A stretch of 64,000 bases of DNA, from the NCBI RefSeq assembly GCF_904849725.1, contig NC_058518.1, positions 210,688,741 to 210,752,740 on the forward strand. The letters are read 5' to 3'. The notes under the pieces are model-generated. The model saw only the letters and a list, made by a program, of their open reading frames with translations, was not told the origin of the DNA and ran no database searches. The DNA is from Hordeum vulgare subsp. vulgare. Lineage: Eukaryota; Streptophyta; Magnoliopsida; Poales; Poaceae. Both the position numbers and the translations under genes were made by a program. Each line of letters opens with the position of its first letter. The stretch's first letter is position 1. Positions 1 to 11,388 of the stretch are shown here, piece by piece.

Positions 1-53
1 GATGCTCCAAAATCAAACACATACCCCATCCTCACCTATTGACTTAGTTAGAT

Positions 54-1467
54 TGTAAGTGCATCTAGTGCCCTTAGTGATTTTGGTGGTTTGAAGACTT
101 ATAGATTAAGTATCTAATGTGTTCATAAGTGTACACATGCTCTATAAGTCGCTGAGGAGTTTGAGTTATACGATGAATATCGACCCCTAAAAATGTATGT
201 CTTCGGCTGAAGAAATTGCCCTTATGGTTAAGACTTTGATCGCGAAGAAATTGCGATGAAATTGATATTCCTCATGAAGATATTGAAGATGAGGAATTCG
301 GTGTGTCCTCAAGAAAATTGGTCTGAAGACATTGAAGCGTGAAGATTTATTCTTTTTGTTTCATTTTCTTCACTCTTGAGTCATAGAAACACCGTACAGT
401 TAAAGGGGGTCGAGGTAATACTATGGAATGAAGTTCCTCATGATGCTCAACCCAAGTCTTAACCTACAAAAGCCTCAAGTAAGGAATATGAGAGACATGA
501 GGACTCTCACAGTTGAGAGTTCCGACCGTTGCCGCGATTGGCGCCACCTCACCGATCTTATGCACACCAACGGTCATAATATTTAATGGCATTTATGTCA
601 AATCATGTCGGGATGCTCCCAGGCTATAAATAGCCACCCCCACAACCACTAGCTGGTCGGATGCTCCGAGACAAACTGACACTTGTCGTTTAGCTCAACC
701 CAAATTCCTCAGAGTCTTCGAGAGTTAATCATCAAGTCAGGAAATACCCCAAACACCAAACCACAAACTAAAACCAAGTGATTGAGCATCACTGAAGAAT
801 GTGTTCCTGTGTGGAACTGAAGCCTTTTACCTTTGAGGACTGTGCATCGTCCAGACGGTTAGGCGTCATGGTCTAGAGCATCCAGCAGTCAATTGTGGAT
901 CGCCGGGTGACCGAGTTTGTGAGGGTTTGGAAGTCTGCCCTAAACACTTAACACGAGTGTTGTGCGAGGATTGTGTGTCCTTAGCTCAAGGACAATACGG
1001 TAGGGACTGTGTGTCCCGGGACTAGGTGTCCTTTGGTTTCAATACCAAGCCGCTCCAAACTAGACGCACGACTGTCAGAATAGTTGGAACTAGGTCATCA
1101 ACAACTCTCTTCATCGTGATACAAGTTCTATTTCTTCAACTCTTTCAATTCCTCAATATTGTGTGTTGAAGTCTTTCATTGTACTTGTTTGAAGAATTTG
1201 CTGATGACTTTCTTTGAATTTCCTCAACCTCAAATTCTTCATACCAGTTAATCTTCACTTTCTTATTCCGCGCATGGATACTGTGCAAACCGATTCTCAT
1301 AATCTTCATCAAGTAAACTGCTATTGTAATCGTTGCACCTCTTATCATGTGCTATTTCTATTGCACGTTATTCACCGGTGGGAAATTTCATCAAAAGGAA
1401 TTTCCGCAGTGATGAAATTCTAAAAATCGTCTATTCACCCCCCTCTAGTCGATATAATGCACTTTCA
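54..1467 (+). mobile_element. Solo LTR of a SIRE/Maximus-like Ty1/copia element
   Basis: This 1414-base LTR starts TGTAAGTGCATC and ends GCACTTTCA. It is flanked by a perfect 5-base target-site duplication, TAGAT (49-53 and 1468-1472). It is the same family as the LTRs of element M (13287-14692, and 33178-34235 plus 48267-48625) but in the opposite orientation. No internal coding region is present, so the two LTRs of the original insertion have recombined to leave one. The interrupted sequence is recovered uninterrupted at 10741-10820 in the other LTR of element A, which shows the insertion is younger than A. A TATA box lies near 624. Confidence 0.93.
624..633 (+). promoter_or_regulatory. TATA box of the solo copia LTR
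   Basis: The string CTATAAATAG sits about 570 bases into the LTR. The equivalent position in the two LTRs of element M also has a TATA-type box (minus strand, near 14116 and 34015). It is probably the Pol II promoter core of this LTR family. Activity is unknown. Confidence 0.55.
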
Positions 1468-1876
1468 TAGATTCGATACCAAGGTCATGAGATTGCTGAG
1501 TCACTGTGGCTCACAGATTACTACAACTACCCACATGTAAAGGTACACAAGATGTAGATGTTTCTGTGGATACCCAGCTGAAGTGGGAGTTTGACGAGGA
1601 CAGTGGCCGGCTCTACGTGATGTATCCCGGGCACTAGATGCACTTGGTCGTGATCGTGGGCCTAGCAAGGAGGGATAGAATTTGCTTTTGTCGTTTATCT
1701 TGTCCGTAGGCGGACCTTGTTTTCCATTTGAATAATTTATGACTCTATGACTCTATACTTTAGCTTGTGGCGAGTGTAAGTCGAATCTTATTACTCTTCC
1801 ATCTTAGAAGCACCTCTTTCCCCTTTTCAGGCCTCTCCTCCAAATAAGGAAAGTGTCGCATCTTAGTTGTTACAAG

Positions 1877-1890
1877 TTGGTATCAGAGCC
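1877..1890 (+). other. Primer-binding site of element A
   Basis: TTGGTATCAGAGCC begins two bases after the LTR end. It is the usual plant LTR-retrotransposon site complementary to the 3' end of initiator methionine tRNA, where minus-strand DNA synthesis starts. It fixes the + orientation of element A. Confidence 0.9.
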
Positions 1891-2692
1891 TTACGACCAT
1901 AGGAGCCTTTGGTTGATCGAACTTGGCCGAGTCGAGTCTAGTAAAATCTATTTTGAGTCTTAGTTACATCGGATAGTGGGTTTTTTTTCTCCTCTTCTAT
2001 GCTCTGGTGAGGTTCACGACTTAGGATATTTTGATTCTACTCCTCTTCTCGCTGAAAAAAAAATTAGGATCACGCGGATATTTTGGAATCTATATGATAC
2101 CGATGTCATGGAGTTCTGTCTTGGTGCCTCCTTCTCTGTTGATTTTATACCATGGACTTGAGCTCCAGGGGATTCTTGAGCACATCGTTCTCATTAAGAT
2201 TTCTTAGTATCTCAGGCTTCCCTAGTACTAGTGCAGATAGGTACAGATGTATCGCCACACTTAGTAACGTTGTGATTATGAGGGTTTGAGATATATGAGT
2301 TTCCGAGATTTTGGTTATGTGTTGACGTATGTGATACACTCGACGGGTTAGATGCTAGGAGTTGATTGATGAATTTCTCCTTGTAGCCGTGGACCCGATT
2401 GCATGACCAGAAATTTCGGAAGTTCTTAGGTGGGAATTCCATTAGTAATTTAGGAACTCTATCATCAGATGTATGTTGGGAATATATGTTTGTATCGAGC
2501 AATCTTAGTTCATACTTGGCATTTCCATGTGGCTTTGAATCATATGTTGTCTACAGTATTTTTTGGAAGGATTGTTACTAATTTTAGTTTGAGTGCAGTT
2601 GCTAAGAGTTCTTGCTGAGATATTTTTGCCCATTGATTCAACTTAATCTTTGAATTTATATCTCTGGTCTAATGTTGTTGTCCGTCTCCAGG
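1891..2692 (+). other. 5' leader of element A
   Basis: Untranslated leader between the primer-binding site and the presumed Gag start. I see only short chance ORFs and no recognisable domain. Confidence 0.6.
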
Positions 2693-3690
2693 ATGGCTCC
2701 ACCAACTCGCCAGAATCTGGGTCGTGAGAATGCTAACCCTCCACCACCTCCTCCGCCACCGCCTCCTCCTCATGAGGCATGCCAAGCTATGATGGCTACA
2801 AGCAATGCAAACACTTAGATGTTGCTCTAGTTGTTGCAAGAATGGAACAAAAGGCACCATGGAAATTTCAACAATGGTGGTCACAAGTTTGCATCCCTGA
2901 ATCAATTCCTGGCGGACCAGCCAAAGTCCTTCACCTCCTGTGCCAAACCATTCGATGCGGATGACTCGATTCGTGACATGAACAAGCACTTCGAGTGCAA
3001 TAATGTATGACCAATGGACTTTACCAAGTTTGCAACATTTCAGCTCAAAGGAGAGGCAACAGAATGGTGGCAGCAATTGAAGGATTCCAGAGGCGATAGT
3101 GTGATCATCTAGGATGATTTCTGCAGGGATTTGAGGGCTCACTATATTCTAGCAAATTTTGTGGAAGAGATGCGTGAGAAATTCAGGCACTTGAAGCAAG
3201 GGATTTTATCTGTGTACAATTACAATATGGAGTTCTAGGAGCTGGCTCGTTATGCTAAACAAAACATTCCAGATAAGAAGAGCAAGGTTTATCCGTTGCG
3301 TGGTGGTTTGAAGGAAGACTTGCAGCTGGCTGTTTCCTTGCATGATCCCACTAAGTTCGACCAGTTCTACAATCTGGCTCTCACGACTGAGTCGGCCTTC
3401 CTCAAAGTTAAGAACTCATGGAAGAGTTTCAGAGACTCCAGTTACTCTTCCTAAACGCATATTGTTTCGAAGCAACCGAAATATTGGGTTTCTCCTCCTC
3501 CTCGGCAGCCTCACCAGCTCAAGCAGTCTGGTGGTCATGATTCTTCCCACCCATCCAACCCAGCTTTCGAGTAGAAGTATCGGCACCAGAAGCAAGGGAG
3601 TTCTCAAGTGCAATTTCGTCCGCTGTCAGAGGTAACTTGTCACAAGTGTGGTCAAAAGGGTCATTACTCTAACAAGGGCACCAACCAGCG
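2693..3690 (+). pseudogene. gag: Gag of gypsy chromovirus A (degenerate)
   Basis: The nucleocapsid/capsid protein of the retrotransposon. The ATG at 2693 follows the leader and opens a peptide with a long proline run (about 2747-2770). A retrotransposon Gag core follows, recognisable as DADDSIRDMNKHFE, then FATFQLKGEATEWW and later FRHLKQGILSVYNY. The coding sequence carries several in-frame stops (for example near 2817, 3008, 3112 and 3237) and at least one frameshift. Near 3638-3679 is the zinc knuckle CHKCGQKGHYSNKG: the expected CX2CX4HX4C pattern has lost its last cysteine (now glycine). Non-functional. Confidence 0.85.
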
Positions 3691-4260
3691 GCGTCTTGTG
3701 CTTCCTCCTCCAGTCAGGCCTCCAAGCAATGCAATGGTGAAGTTTAACCCCATGTCTTTAAGCGTGAACATGGTGAATGCAGCTGAACCAGAGAACTCCT
3801 CAGATGTGATCATGGGTAATCTCTCAGCCAATTATATTCCTGCAAAGGTTTTATTTGACACCGGTGCATCACATTCATTCTCCTCTAGACCTTTTGCATC
3901 CAAGCATAATTTTCATTTGAAGAAGCTGCCTAAGCCATTGTCAGTGGTTTCTCCAGCAAAATTCATGAATGCAAGCACGCAGCCCCAGATGTCTCTGTCA
4001 AGATGGACAATTATTCGTTTGTGGCATCTCCTTATTACCTTGGCAATTCAGATATTGATCTGATCCTTGGCATGGATTGGCTGGCCATGAACAAGGCATA
4101 TGTTGATTGTGAAGCAAAATAAGTCAAGTTGACTGATCCTTTGGAGTACGTGATTATCTTCGTTGCTCGTGATGACACGGTCCGTCTCTTTTCCCTCAAT
4201 GAGAAGGGCGAAATTTCTCCCATTTCTCAAGTTCCACTAGTGTATGAGTATGAAGAAGGC
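3691..4260 (+). pseudogene. Aspartic protease domain of element A (degenerate)
   Basis: The retropepsin-like domain that would cleave the polyprotein. The active-site motif is FDTGASHSF, with the aspartate codon at 3857-3859. Downstream, the expected second hydrophobic part including LILGMDWL is present in another frame (about 4060-4085), so there is a frameshift near 4000. Stops follow. It is contiguous with Gag upstream and RT downstream, the normal gypsy order. Confidence 0.8.
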
Positions 4261-5200
4261 TTTTCCAGAAGAATTGCCAGGAATGCCCCTGCACCGGCAA
4301 GTTGAGTTTGTAACTGAACTTGAACCTAGAACTGAACCGGTCTGCAAGCATCCGTATAAACTTGGTCCCGAAGGCTGAAAGAGTTGAAGAAGCAGCATGA
4401 GGAGCAATAATGTCTTGGTCTGATCAGACCAAATTCTTTTCCTTGGGGTAGTGGTGTTCTTTTTGTCAAGAAGGCTGGCACGGACCGCCTCTATTTTGAT
4501 TACCGTTCATTCAATAGGAAGATAATCGTTAACAAGTATCCGCTTCCTAACATCAATGAAGTGTTCGAGCAATTGAAAGGGGCCAATATTTTCTCTAAGC
4601 TTGATCTCCGTATGGGCTATCATCAGATCCACATTTGCGAAGAAGATATTCCCAACACTGCTTTTAGGACAAGCTTTGGCTCTCATGAGTAAACGGTGAT
4701 GTATTTTGGTCTCGCCAATGCTCCTCCGACCTTCTCTCGGATGATGAATTATATCTTATCTCCCTTCAAAAATGAATTTTTCTTGGTGTATATTGATCAA
4801 AGTTGTCAGAATCGCGATTTTAAATCGGATCGGAGCTCTGTTGCTAGAATCGTGAATCATAGAATCTTAACTATCAGGATCGTAGAAACTTTAATTCTGT
4901 GAGCAAAATTGTAGAATCGGAGGGGCTAGTTTGGATCATAAGATCGTAAGATTCTAAGACTTGAGTCACGATTCTTACAACTGTGATCTTGATGACATTC
5001 TGGGCTTTTCTGAAACTGAGGAAGAGCATGAAGAACATCTTCAGCTTGTCCTTGATAAGCTAAGAGAGCATAAATTCGGTGCCAAGTTTTCCAAACGTGA
5101 ATTTTGGTTGAAGGAAGTTGTGTACCTTGGGCACATCATCTCTGCAGAGGACATCAAAGTTGATACTACAAAGGTGCAAGCCATTCTTAAGTGGTAACCA
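4261..5200 (+). pseudogene. Reverse transcriptase of element A, interrupted by a MITE
   Basis: A Ty3/gypsy reverse transcriptase. Visible blocks are [17 protein letters not shown] (about 4450-4510), the first catalytic aspartate in [14 protein letters not shown] (about 4594-4635), FGLANAPPTFSRMMN (about 4700-4745), and the active-site VYID at about 4784-4796. Just there a 188-base MITE is inserted. The frame resumes with DDILGFSETEEEHEEH at about 4988 and continues to VYLGHIISAE. Stops occur upstream of and within the domain (for example the TAA at 4690, after GSHE). The enzyme is dead. Confidence 0.88.
4798..4985. mobile_element. 188-bp MITE, hAT-type, inside the YIDD codons of RT
   Basis: The terminal inverted repeats are imperfect, about 20 bases: CAAAGTTGTCAGAATCGCGA on the left, and the reverse complement of the right end reads CACAGTTGTAAGAATCGTGA. 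It is flanked by an 8-base duplication with one mismatch: ATATTGAT at 4790-4797 and ATCTTGAT at 4986-4993. Removing the element and one duplicate restores the expected Y-I-D-D codons. An 8-base duplication with CA-starting termini fits the hAT superfamily. The interior is AT-rich with repeated AGAATC/GATTCT motifs and no ORF of note. Confidence 0.85.
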
Positions 5201-5760
5201 CATCAGAATGTGACGCAGCTTCGAAGCTTTCTCGGGCTTGCAAGCTATTGCAGAAGATTTGTAGAGAACTTCTCCAAGATTGCAATGCCTTTGTCCAACC
5301 TTGTTCAGAAGAGTGTGAAGTATATCTGGTCTCAAGTGTGTCAATTTGCCTTCGCTACACTCAAAGAGAAGCTCACCTCAACTCCAGTATTGACTCCTCC
5401 TGATGATTCCAAGCCTTCTCAAGTGTTCTATGATGCCTCTCTCTAAGGTCTTCATGCAGTCCTGATGTAAGAGAAGAAAGTTGTAGCTTACACCACGAGG
5501 AAGTTGAAGCGAAGTGAGAAGAACTATCTCAGTCATGATCTTGATTTGGCGGAAGTGGTCCATGCTTTGATGGCATGGAGGCATCTCTTTTTGGGAAGAG
5601 AGGTTGAAGTCTACACCGACCACAAGAGTCTGAAATATATATTCACCCAAACTAGTCTCAATCTTTGGCAAACGTGTTGTGTGGAAATGATCCAAGATTA
5701 TAATCCTAGCATTGACTTACTCTAGGCAAAGCAAATGTCATTGCAGATGCTTTGAGCAGA
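5201..5760 (+). pseudogene. RT thumb and RNase H of element A (degenerate)
   Basis: The tail of RT (LRSFLGLASYCRRFVENFSKIA, about 5220-5285, shortened by a frameshift at 5196) runs into an RNase H domain. The first acidic residue is in VFYDASL (about 5428), the middle part is KNYLSHDLDLAEVVHAL (about 5520-5570), and the later acid is in YTDHKSLKYIF (about 5614-5645). Stops at about 5446 and 5470 and at 5723 break the frame. RNase H would remove the RNA template during reverse transcription. Confidence 0.83.
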
Positions 5761-7300
5761 AACTCATACAGCAACAGTCTCATTGTGAAGCCTCTACAGC
5801 CTGATCTTTGTGAATCTTTCAGGAAGCTCAACCTTCAGATAGTACCTACGGGATTTCTTCCTAGACTCCAGATTTCTCCTGCCTTGGAATACCAAGTCCA
5901 CCAAGCTCAACTTTTTTATACGATGGTGAAGAAAGTGAAGATTGGCTTGGCAAAGAGCATTCCGAAATATAAGTGCTTCCGTGTTGATGATAGAGATACC
6001 TTATTCTTTGAGGAATGCCTTGTCCCTCCGGAAGGAGAGCTAGGGAAAGTTATCATGGACGAATACCATAATTCCCTCCTCTCGATACATCCAGGAAGAT
6101 CCAAAATCTTTCAAGATCTGAAGCAGACCTTCTGGTGGACTCGCAACGTGAAATGGCTCAGTCCATGAACGAGTGTGATGTGTGTCGTAGAGTGAAGGTG
6201 GAGCATCAACGTCTAGCAGGCCTCCTTCATCCTTAGCCCATACCCGAGTGGAAATTTGATCATGTGGAAATGGATTTTGTCACTTGGTTTCCGAAGTCCA
6301 AGAGAGGCAACGATTCCATCTTCGTCGTCATTGACAAGTTGACCAAAGTTGCTCATTTCCAACCGGTCAAAGAATATATCTCGGCAGCTCAGCTTGCAAA
6401 GTTGTATACGTCAAGGATAGTATCTTTGCATGGTGTTCCTATGCTCATTTCTTTAGATCGTGGAAGCATCTTTACTGTGATGGGTACTAAGATCCGTTTC
6501 AGTACAACTTTCCCTCCCCAGACAAGTGATTAAGTTGAGAGAGTCAATCAAATCCTTGAAGATATGCTCAGAGCTTGTGTGATTTCTTTTAGCGTGAAGT
6601 GGGAAGATTGCTTACCATTTGCCGAGTTCTCATACAACAAAAGCTTTCAAGCAAGCTTAAGCAAGGCTCCATTCGAGATTCTATATGGCAGAAAGTGTCG
6701 TACCCCGCTTAATTGGTCAGAGACTGGTGAGCATCAGATTCTTGGGAATGACAGGATTGTTGAACCAGAAGAAATGTGCCATGTCATTCGGAATAATCTC
6801 AAAGCAACTCAATCCCGTCAGAAGAGCTACTACGATAACAAGCATCGGGACATGACTTTTCAGCTTGATGATTTTGTGTATCTCAAAGTGTCTCCTATGA
6901 AGGGCACTCGGCGGTTCGGCATCAAAGGAAAGCTTTCTCCTCGCTTTGTTGGTCCTTTCAAAGTTGTTGGAGAGAGAGGTGATCTTGCATATCAGTTAGA
7001 GCTTCCATCCAACTTCTTCAATGTGCATGATGTTTTTCACATCTCTCAGCTGCGGAGATGCTTCAAGACTCCTGAGTACACAGTTGATCTCCAAGATATA
7101 GATCTCCAGCCCGACCTATCCTACCATGAGCATCCTATAGCAATTCTTTACGAGACTAAGTGCAAGACCCGCAATAAGTCAATCAAGTTCCTCAAAGTGC
7201 AATGATCACATCATTCACACAAAGAAGCCACTTGGGAGCATGAGGACCACCTCCGTTCCGAATTCCCAAATTCTTCCAGTCCTAGATCTCGGATCGAGAT
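5761..7300 (+). pseudogene. Integrase and C-terminal chromodomain of element A (degenerate)
   Basis: A zinc-binding H2C2 region (HNSLLSIHPG, then CDVCRR in another frame, about 6065-6195) precedes the integrase core: first catalytic Asp in EMDFVTWFPKS (about 6270), second in SLDRG (about 6450), glutamate in VERVNQILEDML (about 6535-6570). About a dozen residues normally following the second Asp are missing and a stop lies at 6531. An open stretch (6564-7205) holds the rest, including GRKCRTPLNWSETG and the GPFKV / HDVFHISQLR blocks, and ends in a chromodomain-like tail (IKFLKVQ, stop, then EATWEHEDHLRSEFP). The chromodomain marks the chromovirus branch, probably Tekay-like. Confidence 0.88.
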
Positions 7301-7321
7301 CCTCTTGTAGTGTCGGAGTGT

Positions 7322-10300
7322 TGTGGCAGCCCCAATGCATTCCCCTCCCCCTCTTGTAATTTCTTCCCTTGTATGGCAACCTTGCTACGATGATCAAGTG
7401 GTATGAGTAATGGTGTCTTCATTTCATGTGCACCATGGCATCATGAATAACATCTTTTATCTTTCGTCTTGTGTTGCTTGTCTTGCACCTTGGTCTTTGA
7501 GTGAAGTGCAATGTGTGAGAGTGGCATGTGATGGTTACGTGATGTGGGTGCAACAAGATTCATCTCAAAACCCCTTGTTGCACCATAGCACCTTAAACCC
7601 CATCTTCCTTTTAACTTTGTGGCATATTTAAAGCTCATGTTTTGGTCCCAATAAAATGTTCCTCCTCTTCAAAAATATTCCTATTATTTGTGGGGTGCAA
7701 CCCCCTTTTGGTTGAATTTATTTTCTTTTGGTTTTATTTAAAACACAACGTCATTTTAAATGAAGGGAATTTACTTTTGTACTTCTAAAATGCCCCACTT
7801 ATTTTTGTAAATAGTGGCAACATTTTAAAAGCCCAAAGATATTTTTATTGTTTCAAAACCCTTTTTCTTTTGGCCCCTATAATATTTCAACCAAATCTTG
7901 TTCTGTTTTATTGCAAAAAACCTTTTATGTGTGTGAGAGACAGAGCCAGGCTTAGCCTGTATATTTTGGACCAGGTCCACGTCGCGTCCGTTCTCCCACC
8001 TCGCGTGCGTCAACTCTGTACGATGCCATGGCAACCACCAGATCAACCTCCTCCATCAGACAGTCCCTGACTCGTGGATCGAGCTATAATCGTAGCAGCC
8101 CCCCTCTAACCTAGCCTCTCCACTCTCCATTCCTCCATCGCTCCTCTTCCACCCCTCGCCCTCTTCTTCTTCGTCAGGTAGGTTCAGAGTGAGATTTAGA
8201 GAGATTCAGGGGCTGCGCCGCCTGTCGTCATTGCCGTGCTCGTCGGTGGGTGCACCCCCTGCCGCTTTGGAGATGCCCATAGGCTCGGGAACATCATCAG
8301 TGATCCATTCCCAGCGCTAGGGTGGTGGGAGCGCCACCACGTAGACCTCCCCGTGCTCATCTCCAACGAGCACACGGGAACCAGAAGCTGTAGTCCTCCG
8401 TAGACCTCCTCCTCGCCATGTTCCCCATCATTTTCCCTCTGTAAGCATATCCCCCTCCCCATGTTGATCCCGCAAGTACCATGGCGTAGCATAGGGTAGT
8501 ATCCCAGCGTAGCCGTCAGTGTGTGTGCAAGAGTGCACGGGTGAGCATCATCGCCGGCACCGCTCTGCTAAAGCAGGGCAAGCGCCCCCCTTTTGTGTTT
8601 TTAGCTTGTGTGGTTCCCCCTCTTGGACAGAAGCACCGCACCAGCTCAGCTCGCGTTGTCGTGGCACGTAGACTGGTAGGTTTTGGGTTCGAGATCCAGC
8701 GCCCATTTTGTTTCCGTATTTTTGCAGGGTGTTTTCGGATGCAGTGCAGTGCTTAGTGGAGCTAACCGCAGCTAGTGCAGTGGCAATAGAGTCCCAGCTA
8801 GTGCAGCAGGGTGTGTGTTCGAGCCATGGTACTTCCCCTTTTTGTTTTGGAATGGCTATTTTGTGGATTAGTAGTGCATGTGCTATTTAGTGCGTAGCAC
8901 CCTCTATTAGTGTATCTACCCTGTGGAAGCCTAGTGGTAGGGTGTGTGTGCGTGTGAGGCAGAGGTGGTGGTTTCAAACCGCCACCAGCCCCTTTTCTTT
9001 TCTGGTAATTCTGTGTTGTATGTGGTGTGCCACTGACAAGTGGGCCGAGGGCCCATATGTCATGCACTAGGGGTCCCTGGTACCTATGACCAGTAGCGCC
9101 CCCTGTTAAATTCCATTTTTCGAATAATTCCCTAAATGGAATTTTCCTAATTTGGTATATACCAAAATATGGCATATCAAGAATAGCCCTGTTCTTGACA
9201 TAAGTAGTTTATGATCTTGTGTAGTTTGTCTTTACTGTTTTGTTGTGTTTTGCTGCATGCAAGTATAGCAGTATGAGGTATGGTTTTGGGGTAGAAATAC
9301 TCAAGGAATCCAATGGTGGCACTGGAGTTCAGTTTTGAGCAGTTCTACCAAAGTGCCATTTGTGATGAGGTGGCACTTTATCATTTGAGTAGGATTATTT
9401 ATGTGCATGCTTTGAAGTGTGTGTGTCATGAATGCATTATATTGGTTGTCACATTATTATTTGCTGGTGTTTATTTGTTGTTTATTCCTCTGGGTAGCAT
9501 CGGGTGGAGGAAACGAGTTCGAGTAGTCCGTTGAGTTCATTCATGAAGATCAGGAGCAGTTTCAATCTGATGATTTCACACGCAAAATGATCGTGAACTT
9601 GACACCGTTTCTAGCTTTGTTATGCATAGTTGATTCGTTTCCATCGTTATACTCCACTGCCTACCATGTGATATATAGTCCATCAAACATTTTCATGAAA
9701 TCTCTAACACTTCCCATCCTAGCAAATATTGTTTGGCTAGGTTACGCTTGCTGAACCATTTTATTAGCGTTGCTAGTTGCAGGTGCAAGCTGGTCCATGT
9801 GATAACATGGGAAATTGATATCATCTTATTTAAAAGCTATTCAATTAATGCACCTATATACTTGTTTAAAGCGAAAGGCATATCCTTTTTCCGTATGATT
9901 TGTTCCGCTGTTGTCGCCTTAGTTTCGGCTACCGGCGGTTTATTCTATAACTGAGCGCTCCTAACATATTCGGGGTTGTTATGGGGACCCCCTTGATAAT
10001 ACGTTTTAGTTTAAAGCTTTTCCGGCAAGGCCCATGTTTGGTGATAAATTAGCTAACAACTTAATAAAAAGCATAGGGGAATAGCTACCTTGAGGAATTA
10101 ATCAACAACCCGGGCAAGTCCTTCTCATGAGTGTTGTTCCAACCTAAGCGATGTCCGGCGCCCCCTGGTCACCCGGGATTTCAGCCAACCCGACATCTAG
10201 CTCATCGGGTCATGCCCTGATAACAAGATACGCTGCTCCTATCGTGTCTGTTGGCACGCTGGGCGGCCTTGCTGGATTAGTTTTACCTTCTATGAGATAT

Positions 10301-11226
10301 CTTGTGCATTGGGATTCCGGTGAGACTTTGGGTCTTCTCAAAGTTGAGGTTTTCCACTAAGGAATCCGACGAGGTCGCGAGTATCATGATCGAGGATTTA
10401 TATGCGGCTTGTGGTAATTTGTGATGGATTAGTTGGAGCACCCTTGCAGGGTTAAATCTTTCGGAAAGCCGTTCCCGCGGTTATGTGGCAATCATGGATA
10501 TTTTGTTAACATCCGGTTCTAGACAACTTAAAGTAAACTTAACTAAAACCTGCAAACTATGTGCGTACCCGTGACTGTCTAATTCACAGTACCTTCTCTG
10601 ATCGAGAACATGGTGGGGTTATGACTCACGTAGGTAGGTGTTCAGGATCACTTAGTGATTGTTCTTAGTTAACGATCGTCATGGGTAGACCACCATACTG
10701 TTAATTATGTTCAACGTAAGTGAGCCACCATAAATGCTTAAGTTGCTACAAACTCAAACACATACCCCATCCTCACCTAATGACTTAGTTAGATTCGATA
10801 CCAAGGTCATGAGATTGCTGAGTCCCTGTGGTTCACAAATTACTACAACCACCCACATGTACACATACCCCAAATGCAGATGTTTTCGAGGATACCTAGT
10901 TGATGTGGGAGTTTGATGAGGATAGTGGCCGACTCTACGTGACGTATCCCGAGGACTAGATGCACTAGGTCCTGATCGTTGGCCTAGCAAGGAGGGATAG
11001 CATTAGCTTTTGTCGTTTATCTTGTTCATAGGCACACCCTGTTTTCCATTTTAATAATGTATGACTCTATCACTCTGGAATTTAGCTTCTGGTGCCGAAT
11101 CTTATTACTCTTCCATCTATTATGTATTGCAATGTTAATCCTGCTTGCGAAACGCTTAGATGCGCCTCTTTCCCCTTTTGAGGCCCCTCCCCCAAATAAG
11201 GAAAGTGACGCATCTTAGTCATTACA
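7322..11226 (+). mobile_element. 3' LTR of gypsy element A, about 3.9 kb
   Basis: The LTR begins TGTGGCAGCCCC just after the end of the chromodomain region and ends TTACA, followed by GATAT and then unrelated integrase sequence. The last 486 bases match the partial 5' LTR at the window start. It has an AT-rich first 600 bases, a GC-rich section (about 7970-8500), a section with tRNA-like box motifs and T runs (8640-9000), and AT-rich remainder. ORFs here are short and show no domain. The left edge is placed by the TG dinucleotide and context only, because the other LTR start lies outside the window. Confidence 0.78.
8640..8996 (+). promoter_or_regulatory. Three tRNA-like / Pol III-type A-box and B-box modules in the LTR
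   Basis: Three successive B-box-like motifs are each followed within 10-20 bases by a run of T: GGGTTCGAGATCC (8685-8697) then TTTT at 8706; GTGTTCGAGCC (about 8815-8825) then TTTTT near 8838; GGTTTCAAACC (8970-8980) then TTTT at 8993. The second and third are preceded at about 40-45 bases by D-arm-like A-box strings (GCAGTGGCAATAGAG near 8777; CCTAGTGGTAGGGTG near 8930). This is the layout of a Pol III gene with an internal promoter and T terminator. No module folds into a complete tRNA that I can see, so this is a motif-level call. Confidence 0.35.
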
Positions 11227-11388
11227 GATATCCTATCCGATCATGGTACCAAGTTTACCTCGAGGTTCTGGAACAGATTCCAAGAGGCTTGGGGGACCAA
11301 GATATCGTTCAGCACTGCCTTTCACCCTCAAATAGGCGGACAGACAGAACGAGTAAATCGTATACTCGAGGATATTCTCCATGCCTGT
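11227..11388 (+). pseudogene. Integrase core fragment of an older gypsy element
   Basis: An uninterrupted 54-codon reading frame encodes the middle of a Ty3/gypsy integrase: DILSDHGTKFTSRFW, then FHPQIGGQTERVNRILEDIL. Both the second catalytic aspartate and the catalytic glutamate are present. Element A ends immediately to the left and element T starts immediately to the right, each cutting the gene. This scrap is therefore the oldest visible host DNA of the nest. The GATAT at 11227-11231 is probably one copy of the target-site duplication of element A. Confidence 0.88.

Larger units (their letters stand above)
1..1874 (+). mobile_element. Partial 5' LTR of gypsy element A, split by a solo copia LTR
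   Basis: Bases 1-53 and 1473-1874 together match the last ~490 bases of the 3' LTR of the same element (10741-11226), differing by scattered substitutions and small indels. The LTR ends in TTACA at 1874, directly before a primer-binding site, which fixes the 3' edge of the LTR. The start of this LTR lies outside the window. It was interrupted by a copia solo LTR at 54-1467. Nothing else is seen in it. Confidence 0.85.

Noticed and set aside
8196..9175. Possible host gene in the GC-rich part of the LTR of element A (ORFs of 98 and 125 codons)
   Set aside because: No start context, domain or splice evidence, and the position lies within an LTR; long LTRs with GC-rich cores explain it.
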